Positions 18,078 through 26,358 of a stretch of 64,000 bases of DNA are shown in pieces. The DNA comes from JAENVT01 sp963805445 (GTDB lineage: Bacteria > Actinomycetota > Acidimicrobiia > Acidimicrobiales > Ilumatobacteraceae). A program made the position numbers and the translations under genes. The notes under the pieces are model-generated. The model did not search any database. It saw only the letters and a program-made list of their open reading frames with translations, and was not told the origin of the DNA. Each line of letters starts with the position of its first letter. The first letter of the stretch is position 1. The stretch is from NCBI GenBank assembly GCA_963805445.1, contig CAWDUI010000003.1, positions 221,805 through 285,804 on the forward strand, in the 5' to 3' direction.

Positions 18078-20522
18078 TCAGCGATGGCGACGCGGGCCGC
18101 GGTTGCGGGCACCGCCGCGGTCGTCGCGACGCGGGCCACGATCGCCGCTGCGATCTGCAGCACCACCGCCGGCTTCGCCACCGGGGCCGAGATCGCCGAG
18201 CTCGCCGGCGAGCTCTGCGTCGAAGGCATCGTCGAAGCTGACGGCAACCGGCCGGTCACCGACAGCGACGGGATCGCCCGAGCCCGACGAAGGGGCCGAC
18301 GCCGCCGGAGCGGAGCCACCGTCACCGTTCGGGAACGGGTTCCACGAGGCGCCAGGGGTCAAGCTGACCTTGCCCTTCTCGTCGATCTCCTCGACGATCA
18401 CCTCGATCTCCTGGCCGAGCGTCAGCACGTCTTCGACGTTGTTGATGCGCTTGCCCTTGCCGAGCTTGGAGATGTGCACCAAGCCGTCGCGCCCGGGAAG
18501 GATGTTGACGAACGCACCGAACTTGGTGACGTTGACCACCCGACCCAGATACGTTGCCCCGACGTCGGCCTTCGGCGGATCGACGATGGCGAGGATGCGT
18601 GCTTTCGCTTCCTCCATCTTCGAGGCCTCGACTGCGCCGATCGTGACGATGCCAACCGAGCCGTCGTCGTCGACTGCGATGTCGGCGCCGGTCTCTTGCT
18701 GGATGGTGTTGATGACCTTGCCCTTCGGCCCGATGACTTCACCGATCTTGTCCATGGGGATGGTGATCGAGATGATCTTCGGAGCGGTGGCGGCAACCTC
18801 GGCACGGGGCTCGGCGATGCAAGCGTTCATGTTGGCGAGGATGTCGGTACGGGCTTCCTTGGCCTGATCGAGGGCGGCGGCCAAGACGTCGGCAGGGATG
18901 CCTTCGATCTTGGTGTCCAGCTGCAGAGCCGTGATGAACTCGGAAGTCCCGGCGACCTTGAAGTCCATGTCGCCGAACGCGTCCTCGGCACCGAGGATGT
19001 CGGTGAGGGTCGTGTATTTGCCTTCGGCGTAGACCAGACCCATGGCAATACCGGCGACGGCAGCCTTGATCGGCACACCGGCGTCCATCAGCGCCAGCGA
19101 GCCGGAGCACACCGATGCCATCGACGTCGAGCCGTTGGAGGCCAGCACCTCGGCCACGAGGCGCAGCGTGTAGCTGAACTCCTCCTGGCTCGGCAGCACG
19201 GGCAGCAGCGCACGGGCGGCGAGCGCACCATGACCGATCTCACGACGCTTGGGCGAACCGACACGACCCGTCTCACCGTTGGCCCACGGGGCCATGTTGT
19301 AGTGGAACAGGAAGTACTTGTGGGTCTCCGGGCTGAGGGTGTCCATCAGCTGGTTCATGCGCGGCATGGCCATGGTGACGACGTTCATCACCTGGGTCTC
19401 GCCACGCTGGAACAGGCCGGTGCCGTGAGCCGTGGGGAGCACGGTGACTTCGCTGCTGAGCGGTCGCAGGTCACGAGGACCACGGCCGTCGATGCGCAGG
19501 CCCTCGTCGACGATGCGCTTGCGCACAGCCTTCTTGGTGAGGCTGCGTACAGCTTCTTTCACTTCGCGCTCCCGGCCGGCGAACTCTCCGCCTTCACCGC
19601 ACAGCTTCTCGATGGCTTCGGTGGCAGCGGCGTCGGTGGCAGCGTTGCGGTCGGCCTTGGCGCTGATGGTGATGGCCTTGGCCACACCGTCGCCGGCGAT
19701 CGCGGCAACAGCTTCGAAGACGTCCTGGCCGTAGTCGAGCTGCGGGATGTACGTCATCGGCACGATGGGGCCCTTGGTGGCGATGACCGAGGCGACGAGC
19801 TGACGCTGCAGCGCGATCGACTCCTTGATCCACACCTTGCAGGCCTCGAGGCCACCGGCGAGCACCTTCTCGTCGACCTTCGGGGCGCCCGCTGCGTAGT
19901 ACTCCATGCTCTTGGCGGTACCACCGGCTTCGACCATCATGATCGCCACTTCGCCGTTGTCGAGCTCACGCCCGGCGACGACGAGCTCAAATGTGCTGGC
20001 GTCACCCTCTTCGTAGGTGGGGTGAGGGATCCACTCGCCGGTCTGGCTGTGGGCGATGCGCACCGAGCCGATCGGGCCTTCGAACGGGATGCCCGAGATC
20101 ATCAGCGACGCCGAGGCGGCGTTGATGCTGAGCACGTCATGCGGGTTGGCCATGTCGGCGCCCATGACGGTGAGCACGACCTGGGTCTCGTTGCGGAACC
20201 CGGCCGGAAAGGCGGGGCGCAGCGGACGGTCGGTCAGGCGACACGTGAGGATGGCATCCTCGGTGGGACGGCCTTCCCGGCGGAAGAACGAACCGGGCAC
20301 CTTGCCGGCCGCGTAGGCACGCTCCTCGACGTCGATCGTCAGGGGGAAGAAATCCGTACCCGGACGCACCTCCTTGGCGGCGTTGGCGGTGGCCAGCACC
20401 ACGGTGCGGCCGATGCTTGCCAGCACAGCGCCTTGGCTCTGCTGGGCAAGTTTGCCTGTCTCGAAGGACAGGGTCTTGTCAGTACCCGAAACCGGGGCTG
20501 ACACTCGAATGGCGTCTGCCAT
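18078..20522 (-). CDS. pnp: Polyribonucleotide nucleotidyltransferase (PNPase)
   Basis: This 814-residue protein performs phosphorolytic 3'-5' RNA decay. It has two RNase PH domains (KLAQQSQGAVLASIGRTVVL at the start; the second near residues 325-550 with FQRGETQVMNVVT and GSLALMDAG), then a KH domain with GEVIGPKGKVINTIQ and an S1 domain with GRVVNVTKFGAFVNI. A tail of about 70 residues rich in Gly, Asp and Arg ends NRGPRRHR. The tail is longer and more basic at its end than in many homologues and could add RNA contacts. The AAAGGAG site precedes the ATG. It lies between rpsO and the M16 gene, the usual actinobacterial order. Confidence 0.97.
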   Translation of the reverse strand: MADAIRVSAPVSGTDKTLSFETGKLAQQSQGAVLASIGRTVVLATANAAKEVRPGTDFFPLTIDVEERAYAAGKVPGSFFRREGRPTEDAILTCRLTDRPLRPAFPAGFRNETQVVLTVMGADMANPHDVLSINAASASLMISGIPFEGPIGSVRIAHSQTGEWIPHPTYEEGDASTFELVVAGRELDNGEVAIMMVEAGGTAKSMEYYAAGAPKVDEKVLAGGLEACKVWIKESIALQRQLVASVIATKGPIVPMTYIPQLDYGQDVFEAVAAIAGDGVAKAITISAKADRNAATDAAATEAIEKLCGEGGEFAGREREVKEAVRSLTKKAVRKRIVDEGLRIDGRGPRDLRPLSSEVTVLPTAHGTGLFQRGETQVMNVVTMAMPRMNQLMDTLSPETHKYFLFHYNMAPWANGETGRVGSPKRREIGHGALAARALLPVLPSQEEFSYTLRLVAEVLASNGSTSMASVCSGSLALMDAGVPIKAAVAGIAMGLVYAEGKYTTLTDILGAEDAFGDMDFKVAGTSEFITALQLDTKIEGIPADVLAAALDQAKEARTDILANMNACIAEPRAEVAATAPKIISITIPMDKIGEVIGPKGKVINTIQQETGADIAVDDDGSVGIVTIGAVEASKMEEAKARILAIVDPPKADVGATYLGRVVNVTKFGAFVNILPGRDGLVHISKLGKGKRINNVEDVLTLGQEIEVIVEEIDEKGKVSLTPGASWNPFPNGDGGSAPAASAPSSGSGDPVAVGDRPVAVSFDDAFDAELAGELGDLGPGGEAGGGAADRSGDRGPRRDDRGGARNRGPRRHR

Positions 20523-20664
20523 TGCGAGCTCCTTTCAGTTGTCGGCACACATCCTGTGTGCCGTTGAAGGAGCAGCGGGGCCGGTTCCCAGTCGGCAATT
20601 CCGCCATTTCGTGCGGAACTCTCGACTGACAACCGACTCGGTGGGCTGCTCGTGTATGTGACAA

Positions 20665-20688
20665 GGGCCGAGCCATGAGGCCCGGCCC
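20665..20688 (-). terminator. Hairpin between rpsO and pnp
   Basis: GGGCCGAGCC and GGCCCGGCCC form a ten-pair stem with one mismatch around loop ATGA, followed on the minus strand by TTGTCA. It is probably a weak terminator or RNA-processing site separating rpsO from pnp, a place where such structures are known in other bacteria. Confidence 0.5.
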
Positions 20689-20702
20689 AAGATTGCTTTC
20701 TG

Positions 20703-20957
20703 CTAGCGACGCAAACCGTTCTTCTGAACGATCTGGCGGTAGCGCTCGATATCGATGTTCCGAGCGTAGTCGAGCATTCGACGACGTCGGCCGACCAGCA
20801 TCAACAGACCACGACGACTGTGGTGGTCTTTCTTGTGACTCTTCAAATGTTCGGTGAGCTGGTTGATCCGGGAGGTGAGCAGTGCTATCTGCACTTCCGG
20901 TGAACCGGTGTCGCTGTCGTGCACCTTGTGCGCGTTGATCGTGTCCTGTTTGGACAT
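20703..20957 (-). CDS. rpsO: 30S ribosomal protein S15
   Basis: This 84-residue primary 16S rRNA-binding protein has all family hallmarks: HDSDTGSPEVQIALLTSRI, LTEHLKSHKKDHHSRRGLL and LVGRRRRMLDYARN. The ATG at 20957 is preceded by AAGGAAGG. It begins the rpsO-pnp-M16-dapB cluster. In most actinobacteria ribF lies directly upstream of rpsO. Here a block of five genes on the other strand separates the two. Confidence 0.97.
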   Translation of the reverse strand: MSKQDTINAHKVHDSDTGSPEVQIALLTSRINQLTEHLKSHKKDHHSRRGLLMLVGRRRRMLDYARNIDIERYRQIVQKNGLRR

Positions 20958-21082
20958 GTCGATGCCTTCCTTGGGTTGGAGGTCGCGGTCCGATTCGAAG
21001 AATTGGCACGCATCACGCCGGAGGGTGAGCCCCGACGGACCCGCCCATGATAGCGCCAGAGCGTTGAAATGCCCCGCATGCC

Positions 21083-21088
21083 TACACT
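21083..21088 (+). promoter_or_regulatory. -10 element of ribE, leaderless start
   Basis: TACACT lies six bases before the ATG at 21095. No FMN riboswitch-like structure fits in the 137-base region upstream. Confidence 0.45.
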
Positions 21089-21094
21089 CGGGCA

Positions 21095-21700
21095 ATGTTC
21101 ACCGGGATCGTCGAGGAAATGGGCACGGTGAGGAGTTGCGACACGGTACCCACCGATTGGGGCGCCGGCACACGCCTGCGCATCGGCGCCCGCAAGGTGC
21201 TGGACGGTTCGTACCTCGGGGCGTCGATTGCCGTCAACGGGTGTTGCTTGACCCTGGTCGAACGGGGCAACGACGCCGATGGCGACTGGTGGTCGACCGA
21301 TCTCAGCGTCGAGACGATGCAACGCACGGCCCTGTCGGGCCTGCGCCCGGGCGACCGGGTCAACCTCGAGCGCCCGTTGGCCCTCGGCGAGCGGTTGGGA
21401 GGTCATCTCGTGCTCGGCCACGTGGATTGCACCGGAGAGATCGTCGCCCCGGCACCCGATCTGGTCGTGCGCTTGCCACTCGAACAGATGCGCTACCTGG
21501 TCGAGAAGGGATCGATCAGCGTCGACGGCGTCAGCCTCACGGTGTTCGACCTGACCGCCGACACGTTCCGGGTCGCTTTGATCCCGCACACCGCCGCGGT
21601 GACCACGCTGGGGATCGTCGGGCCGGGCGCCGTGGTCAACATCGAACTCGACATCCTCGCCAAGCACGTCGAGCGGCTGTTGGAACCATATACACCATGA
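21095..21700 (+). CDS. ribE: Riboflavin synthase alpha chain
   Basis: This 201-residue enzyme dismutates 6,7-dimethyl-8-ribityllumazine to riboflavin. It has two lumazine-binding repeats. The N-terminal one begins MFTGIVEEMGTV, with SIAVNGCCLTLV and FSTDLSVETMQRT-like TDLSVETMQRTAL. The second begins GHLVLGHVDCTGEI, with KGSISVDGVSLTV. It is the only rib biosynthetic gene in the window apart from ribF, 3.7 kb away on the other strand. Its TGA overlaps the ATG of an ABC ATPase (ATGA), so the importer is translationally coupled to a riboflavin gene. The gene name ribE follows the actinobacterial and Bacillus usage; in E. coli it is ribC. Confidence 0.95.
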   Translation: MFTGIVEEMGTVRSCDTVPTDWGAGTRLRIGARKVLDGSYLGASIAVNGCCLTLVERGNDADGDWWSTDLSVETMQRTALSGLRPGDRVNLERPLALGERLGGHLVLGHVDCTGEIVAPAPDLVVRLPLEQMRYLVEKGSISVDGVSLTVFDLTADTFRVALIPHTAAVTTLGIVGPGAVVNIELDILAKHVERLLEPYTP

Positions 21701-22458
21701 CGAGTGCCGTCTCGTTGAGCGGCTTGCGCAAGTCGTTCGGAAGCCTCGAAACCATTGCGGGGATCGATCTGGAAATCGACCACGGTTCGTTCGTCAGCGT
21801 GATCGGGCCCTCCGGATGTGGGAAGTCGACCTTGCTGCGAGTGGTCGCCGGTCTCGAGCCGGCGACCGCCGGGCAGGTATTCGTCAACGGCGAGCCGGCG
21901 GTGGAGGCGCGACGCCACAAGCGAGTCGCGATGGTTCCCCAGCACCCTGGCCTCCTGCCCTGGAGAACGGTGCGTTCGAATGCGCGGCTGCTGCTCGACG
22001 TCAACCGCCGGGCCAATGGCGAAACGACCACCGATCCGATTGACCTGCTCGAGCGAGTTGGGCTCGGATCGTTCCTCGATGCTCGCCCGCACCAGCTCAG
22101 CGGCGGGATGCAACAGCGCGTCGCCCTTGTTCGGGCGCTGGTGCTCGGTGCACCACTGCTGGCGATGGACGAGCCGCTCGCCGCGCTCGACGAGATCACC
22201 CGGTCGGAGATGCGCGGGCTGTTGAACCAACTGGTCGAAGGCAGAGGCGTGACCACGTTGTTCGTCACCCACTCGATCGGCGAGGCAGTGGCGCTCAGCG
22301 ACCGTGTGCTGGTCACCTCACCACGTCCGGCGCGGATCATCGCCGACATCCACATCGACCTTCCCCGACCGCGAGTCGACGACGTCGATGACCAACCGCG
22401 GTTCTTCGAGCTGTGTTCGCAGGTTCGCCACGCCCTGCTCGAGGGCGCGCAGGCATGA
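21697..22458 (+). CDS. NMT1/THI5-type ABC importer ATP-binding protein
   Basis: This 253-residue ATPase of the nitrate/taurine/pyrimidine-precursor class has Walker A GPSGCGKSTLLR, Q-loop MVPQHPGLLPWRTV, signature LSGGMQQRVALVRALV, Walker B LLAMDEPLAALDE and switch VTHSIGEA. The GLLPWRTV segment is typical of SsuB/TauB/ThiZ-like proteins. It overlaps ribE (ATGA) at its start and the permease (ATGA) at its end, so three genes are translationally coupled. Joint expression with riboflavin synthase suggests a vitamin or precursor as substrate, but this is inference. Confidence 0.92.
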   Translation: MTSAVSLSGLRKSFGSLETIAGIDLEIDHGSFVSVIGPSGCGKSTLLRVVAGLEPATAGQVFVNGEPAVEARRHKRVAMVPQHPGLLPWRTVRSNARLLLDVNRRANGETTTDPIDLLERVGLGSFLDARPHQLSGGMQQRVALVRALVLGAPLLAMDEPLAALDEITRSEMRGLLNQLVEGRGVTTLFVTHSIGEAVALSDRVLVTSPRPARIIADIHIDLPRPRVDDVDDQPRFFELCSQVRHALLEGAQA

Positions 22459-23216
22459 GGCGCATCCGCTACCTCGCCCCGGTCTTCGGACTGGTGGTGT
22501 TCTTCGGAGCCTGGGAGTCGCTGGTGCGCGCCTTCGACATCCGTCCCTTCGTCCTGGCCAAGCCGAGCGACATCTTGCGCTACCTCGGCAGGTTCCCCGC
22601 CGACTACTTCCATGCCTCGTTGCTCACGATGAAGCACGCCACGCTGGGCTTCGCACTCGCGATGCTGGTGGCCCTTGTCGTCGGGGCGGCAATGGCCGCG
22701 TCGACCTTCATCGAACAGGCCACACAGCCGGTGCTGACCCTGATCGCCGTCACTCCGTTCGCCGCGTACATCGCCTCGGTGAAGATCGGGCTCGGGCTGT
22801 TCTCCGACAAGCCCGTGGTCTTCATCGTGGCCCTGGTCGCCCTCCCCGCCTTTGCCTTCGCCGCGGCGGACGGCATGCGCAGCGCCGACCCATCGAGCCG
22901 GGAGCTCCTCGCATCGGTCGACGCCTCGCGATGGGAGGTGCTCTGGCATCTCCGCCTGCCGTCCGCGCTGCCCTCGTTGTTCACCGCCGCCAAGTACAAC
23001 ACGGGCCTGGCCCTGGTGGTCGCCTATCTGGCCGAGGGCTCGGCCGGCGGCCTCGGCAAGATCGGCGCCAGTGCGGTCGCCCGCACCGACGGCGACCGGC
23101 TGTGGGCCGCGATCCTGTCGATGGCGGTTCTCGGAACGATCAGCCTGGTGCTGCTGAACCTGCTGCAGCGCGCCGTGATGGGGTGGCATGCATCACAGCG
23201 GTCGCAGGCCGGCTGA
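22455..23216 (+). CDS. NMT1/THI5-type ABC importer permease
   Basis: This 253-residue BPD_transp_1 permease has about six membrane segments. The first is YLAPVFGLVVFFGAWESLV. The periplasmic FVLAKPSDILRYL segment is typical of SsuC/TauC/RibX/ThiX-like permeases. The EAA loop lies around ELLASVDASRWEVLWHLRLP, which contacts the ATPase. It starts inside the ATPase stop codon and is followed after 18 bases by the chorismate mutase-VOC gene. The binding protein is the fifth gene of the block. Confidence 0.9.
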   Translation: MRRIRYLAPVFGLVVFFGAWESLVRAFDIRPFVLAKPSDILRYLGRFPADYFHASLLTMKHATLGFALAMLVALVVGAAMAASTFIEQATQPVLTLIAVTPFAAYIASVKIGLGLFSDKPVVFIVALVALPAFAFAAADGMRSADPSSRELLASVDASRWEVLWHLRLPSALPSLFTAAKYNTGLALVVAYLAEGSAGGLGKIGASAVARTDGDRLWAAILSMAVLGTISLVLLNLLQRAVMGWHASQRSQAG

Positions 23217-23221
23217 GCCAG

Positions 23222-23227
23222 TACGGT
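23222..23227 (+). promoter_or_regulatory. -10 element of chorismate mutase-VOC gene, leaderless start
   Basis: TACGGT lies seven bases before the ATG at 23235, so this gene may have its own promoter within the block. Confidence 0.45.
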
Positions 23228-23234
23228 GCACGCG

Positions 23235-24023
23235 ATGGCCGACCTCGACGACCTCCGCTCGCGAATCGATCAACTCGACGGGGCCTTGATCGCGATCATC
23301 GCCGAGCGGCTCGCGGTGTGCCGCCAGGTCGCCGATGTGAAGGCGGGCTCGAACACACCGGTCATCCAGCCGGCGCGAGTGCGCGACGTCGTCGTGACCC
23401 GGCGACAGGAAGCGATCGAAGCCGGCATCGACCCCGACTTCGCCGAGCAGCTGTTCAGGGTGTTGCTCACCGAGACGCACCGCATCGAAGTTGCCGGCCA
23501 CCGCCCCGATGCTGCGCCCGAGAAGCCGGCAACCACGGGCGAATCGTTCAGCGGCCTCGACACCGTCGCCACGCGAATCGACCACATCGTCATCGCCGTC
23601 GACGACTTCGATCTGGCGACCTCCACGCTGCAAAGCCGGTTCGGCTTCCGCGAGGTGCCCATGGCCGGTGTCGTCCGGCCGGGAATCTGCACCTTGGCCG
23701 CAGGCGGGGTCACGCTGGTGCTGGTCGGTCCGCAGGCATCGCCCAGCGTGGCCGCCTACCTGGAACGCCACGGCCAGGGCGTGCAACACGTCGCCATCGA
23801 GGTGTTGAACGCGGCGTTCGCCCGCGTCTCGCTGGCGGACTCCGGTGCACCGCTGCTCACCGAGGTGTTGGTCGACGCCGACGGCCACGAGCAGTTCTTC
23901 GCCGTGACCGAGCCGGCGGCCGGCATCCAGCTGGGCTTCATCTCCCGCACCGGGCACCGGGTCGGGGTCGGGGCCGACAACGTTCTGGCCCTGTTCGACG
24001 CGATCCGCACATCGTCGCCATGA
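23235..24023 (+). CDS. Chorismate mutase (AroQ/PchB-like) - VOC domain fusion
   Basis: This 262-residue, two-domain protein has a chorismate-mutase type II domain at residues 1-88 and a VOC domain at about 113-245. Ungapped alignment with E. coli AroQ keeps Arg11, Arg28, Lys39 and Arg51 (here Arg8, Arg25, Lys36, Arg48). Glu52 is Val49, Asp48 is Gln45 and Gln88 is Glu85, a pattern also reminiscent of PchB-type lyases. The VOC part resembles 4-hydroxyphenylpyruvate dioxygenase modules (RIDHIVIAVDD, GVQHVAIEV), with His117 and His185 as likely metal ligands. The usual glutamate near the end is Gly234 (IQLGFISR), so a normal dioxygenase site looks incomplete. It sits between the permease and binding-protein genes of an importer. 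Its reaction is unknown; isochorismate or prephenate-like chemistry is a guess. Confidence 0.8.
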   Translation: MADLDDLRSRIDQLDGALIAIIAERLAVCRQVADVKAGSNTPVIQPARVRDVVVTRRQEAIEAGIDPDFAEQLFRVLLTETHRIEVAGHRPDAAPEKPATTGESFSGLDTVATRIDHIVIAVDDFDLATSTLQSRFGFREVPMAGVVRPGICTLAAGGVTLVLVGPQASPSVAAYLERHGQGVQHVAIEVLNAAFARVSLADSGAPLLTEVLVDADGHEQFFAVTEPAAGIQLGFISRTGHRVGVGADNVLALFDAIRTSSP

Positions 24024-24092
24024 ACCGCCTCGCGATAAGCTCACCGAACGCATGACCGTAGGGGCGCTCCGCGAGTTTCTCGCAACGCGACA

Positions 24093-24115
24093 GTTGCCCG
24101 TTGTGCACTGGCAAC
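24093..24115 (+). promoter_or_regulatory. Inverted repeat upstream of binding-protein gene
   Basis: GTTGCC and GGCAAC form six-base arms around an 11-base loop, 31 bases before the ATG of the binding-protein gene. It could be an operator or a leader hairpin; nothing decides between them. Confidence 0.3.
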
Positions 24116-24146
24116 AACCCGATCCCTCATTGCAAAGGACACGCAC

Positions 24147-25358
24147 ATGTCGTTTCGACGCGCTGCACTCTTCTCGCTAGTCCCACTCAGCGTGCTCGCT
24201 GCGTGTGGCAGCGACTCGAAGGGCCCGACGACGAGCGCCGCCCCCGGCAGCAGCAGCGCCGCCGTCGCCGACACCACCGTGCCCGCTGCCCCCGACACCA
24301 CCGCTGCGCCGCCCGACACCGTGCCGGCGATCTCGCTGGTCGCCGCCGATGCTCCCTTCCCACCCGACCGATGCGAGGCCAACAAGAAGGCCGGCACCAT
24401 CAACTACCTCTCGAGTTTCGACTTTGCCGCGTCGGCATCGATCGTCGACGTGATCGTCGCCAAGCAGAAGGGGTATTTCGACGACATGTGCCTCGACGTC
24501 AACGTGAAGGCCAGCTTCTCGACCGACAACTACCCGTTGATCGCCGCCAACGAAGCTCAGTTCTCGTCGGGTGGCTCGTTCAGTGAGGTCGTCGACTACG
24601 CCGGCCGCAACGACGCCGGATTCGTCGCCCTTGCGGTCGAGGGCCGCACGGGGATCGATGCATTGATCGTCAAAGACGGGCAGAGCACCGAGCTGTCCGA
24701 CCTCAAGGGCAAGACCATCGGTGTGAAGGGCGCGATCACGCCGTCGGTCGCGGCGATGCTGAAGAAAGCCGGGCTCACCGAGGGCAAGGACTACCAGACA
24801 GCGCTGCTCGACGGCTTCGACCCGAAGGTTCACATTGCCATCCCGGAGATCGTCGGCTTCCCCGGCTTCAAGAGCAACGAACCACTGCAACTCGCCGCCG
24901 CAGGCATCCCATTCAAGCTCTACGACCCGGCCGACTACGGCATCCCGGGCAGCTTCGGCGTGATCTACACCAACTCGACGTTCCTCAGTGACTACCCCAC
25001 GGCGTCGGAGGACTTCATGCGCGCCACGATGAAGGGTCTTGCGGATGCGCTGGCAGATCCTACGGGCGCCGCCAACATCGCCGTCGACATGATCAACGCC
25101 AATGGCAACGCCCTGTTCTTGTCGCCCGAGGGCGAGATCGCCCGTTGGGGCGTGGAGTCCAAGTTGATCAGCGACTCGACCGCCAGCGATCTGCCGATCG
25201 GCGTGCCCGACACCAAGCTCCTCGAGCAGGAGGTCAACGCGTATGCCGACATCGGCCTATTCGACGGCCAGGTGCCCGACATCACGACGCTGATCAACAC
25301 GACCCTGGTCGCCGGCGTCTACGACGCCGATGGCAAGGTCATCTGGCCGTCGAAGTAA
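24147..25358 (+). CDS. NMT1/THI5-like substrate-binding lipoprotein
   Basis: This 403-residue exported lipoprotein has a signal peptide with lipobox SVLAAC (Cys about 21), a Thr/Ala/Pro-rich linker to about residue 70, then an NMT1-type binding domain: VIVAKQKGYFDDMCLDV, DNYPLIAANEAQFSSGGS, LKGKTIGVKGAITPSVAAML and the closing SDYPTASEDFMRATM helix. This family includes THI5/ThiY (pyrimidine precursor), RibY (riboflavin), TauA and SsuA. It is the fifth and last gene of the plus-strand block and ends 12 bases from convergent ribF. It belongs with the ATPase and permease above, though separated from them by the fusion gene. Confidence 0.88.
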   Translation: MSFRRAALFSLVPLSVLAACGSDSKGPTTSAAPGSSSAAVADTTVPAAPDTTAAPPDTVPAISLVAADAPFPPDRCEANKKAGTINYLSSFDFAASASIVDVIVAKQKGYFDDMCLDVNVKASFSTDNYPLIAANEAQFSSGGSFSEVVDYAGRNDAGFVALAVEGRTGIDALIVKDGQSTELSDLKGKTIGVKGAITPSVAAMLKKAGLTEGKDYQTALLDGFDPKVHIAIPEIVGFPGFKSNEPLQLAAAGIPFKLYDPADYGIPGSFGVIYTNSTFLSDYPTASEDFMRATMKGLADALADPTGAANIAVDMINANGNALFLSPEGEIARWGVESKLISDSTASDLPIGVPDTKLLEQEVNAYADIGLFDGQVPDITTLINTTLVAGVYDADGKVIWPSK

Positions 25359-25370
25359 GCACCAGCGTGC

Positions 25371-26315
25371 TCAGGAACGGAGCGCGACCCGGGCGTGTTC
25401 GACGTCCTGCTTCAGCTGGGTGATCAGCGCATCGATGCCGTTGAACTTGCGCTCACTGCGCAAGAAGTTGGTGAAGCGCACCTCGGCTCGCTCACCGTAG
25501 ATGTCACCCTCGAAGTCGAGCAGGTGGGCTTCGAGCAGCGAGTGATCGGCATGTTCGTAGAACGTCGGCCGTCGGCCGAGGTTCAGCGCGCACGGATGGA
25601 CTTCGCCGTTCGGCCGTTCGTACCACCCGGCATAGACGCCGTCGGCGGGCACGCAGACCGCGTTGGGCACTTCGACATTGGCCGTCGGGAACCCCAGCAG
25701 GCGACCACGCTGGTCTCCGATGACGACGACTCCCCGGGCCTCGAATGGCCTGCCGAGGAGGTCCGCGGCGAGCTCGACCTGTCCACCCGCGAGCGCACGG
25801 CGGATCGCCGTCGAGCTGATCGATTCATCGACGCCGTCGGTGCGCTGCACGAGCTCCAGCGGTTGCACCTCGAAGTTGCCCTCGACGCCGAGCCTGCGCA
25901 GCAACTCGACGTTGCCCTCGCGGCCTCGGCCGAAATGAAAATCCTCACCGACGACCACGATCGACGTATCAAGGCAATCGATCATCACCCGTCGAACGAA
26001 GTGGGCAGGTTCCTCGCGCGACTGCGCCTCGTCGAAGTGGACGACGATGGTGGCATCGACACCGGTTGCCGCAAGCAGCTCGAGCTTCTGGTCGAGATCG
26101 GTCAACAGCTTCGGTGCTGACTCGGGCCGCACCACCGATGCCGGATGCCGGTCGAACGTCATCACCGCCGAACGGGCGCCGGAGGCCGCGGCAAGCCGCC
26201 GAACCGTCTCGATGATGGCCAAGTGACCGCGATGCACGCCGTCGTAGGCACCAATGGTCAACACCGTGCGCTCGCCCTGCCACGGAGGCGTGTCGAGGTT
26301 GGTGACGAGCTCCAC
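25371..26315 (-). CDS. ribF: Bifunctional riboflavin kinase / FAD synthetase
   Basis: This 314-residue enzyme makes FMN and then FAD. The N-terminal adenylyltransferase domain has TIGAYDGVHRGHLAII (HxGH-type) and the ISSTAIRRAL motif near residue 160. The C-terminal kinase domain has GRLLGFPTANVEVP, DGVYAGWYE and LEAHLLDFEGDIYG. The start is a GTG with a -10 box eight bases away. It follows truB in the core minus-strand cluster. Convergence with the importer binding-protein gene puts riboflavin synthase, a possible vitamin importer and FAD synthesis side by side. Confidence 0.96.
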   Translation of the reverse strand: MELVTNLDTPPWQGERTVLTIGAYDGVHRGHLAIIETVRRLAAASGARSAVMTFDRHPASVVRPESAPKLLTDLDQKLELLAATGVDATIVVHFDEAQSREEPAHFVRRVMIDCLDTSIVVVGEDFHFGRGREGNVELLRRLGVEGNFEVQPLELVQRTDGVDESISSTAIRRALAGGQVELAADLLGRPFEARGVVVIGDQRGRLLGFPTANVEVPNAVCVPADGVYAGWYERPNGEVHPCALNLGRRPTFYEHADHSLLEAHLLDFEGDIYGERAEVRFTNFLRSERKFNGIDALITQLKQDVEHARVALRS

Positions 26316-26323
26316 GGCTTGGG

Positions 26324-26329
26324 ACGCTA
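26324..26329 (-). promoter_or_regulatory. -10 element of ribF, near-leaderless start
   Basis: TAGCGT on the minus strand lies eight bases before the GTG at 26315. It would give ribF a promoter separate from truB, which ends 44 bases upstream. Confidence 0.4.
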
Positions 26330-26358
26330 TCCCCGCACGCCACAGGCCGAGAAGTCGT

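Noticed and set aside
18084..20501. An 805-codon open frame on the plus strand over pnp
   Set aside because: It mirrors the pnp gene on the other strand; high GC leaves the antisense frame open. It has no recognisable domain and no start signals.
20958..21094. FMN riboswitch upstream of ribE
   Set aside because: The region is short, lacks the conserved RFN sequence blocks, and a -10 box just before the ATG implies no leader.
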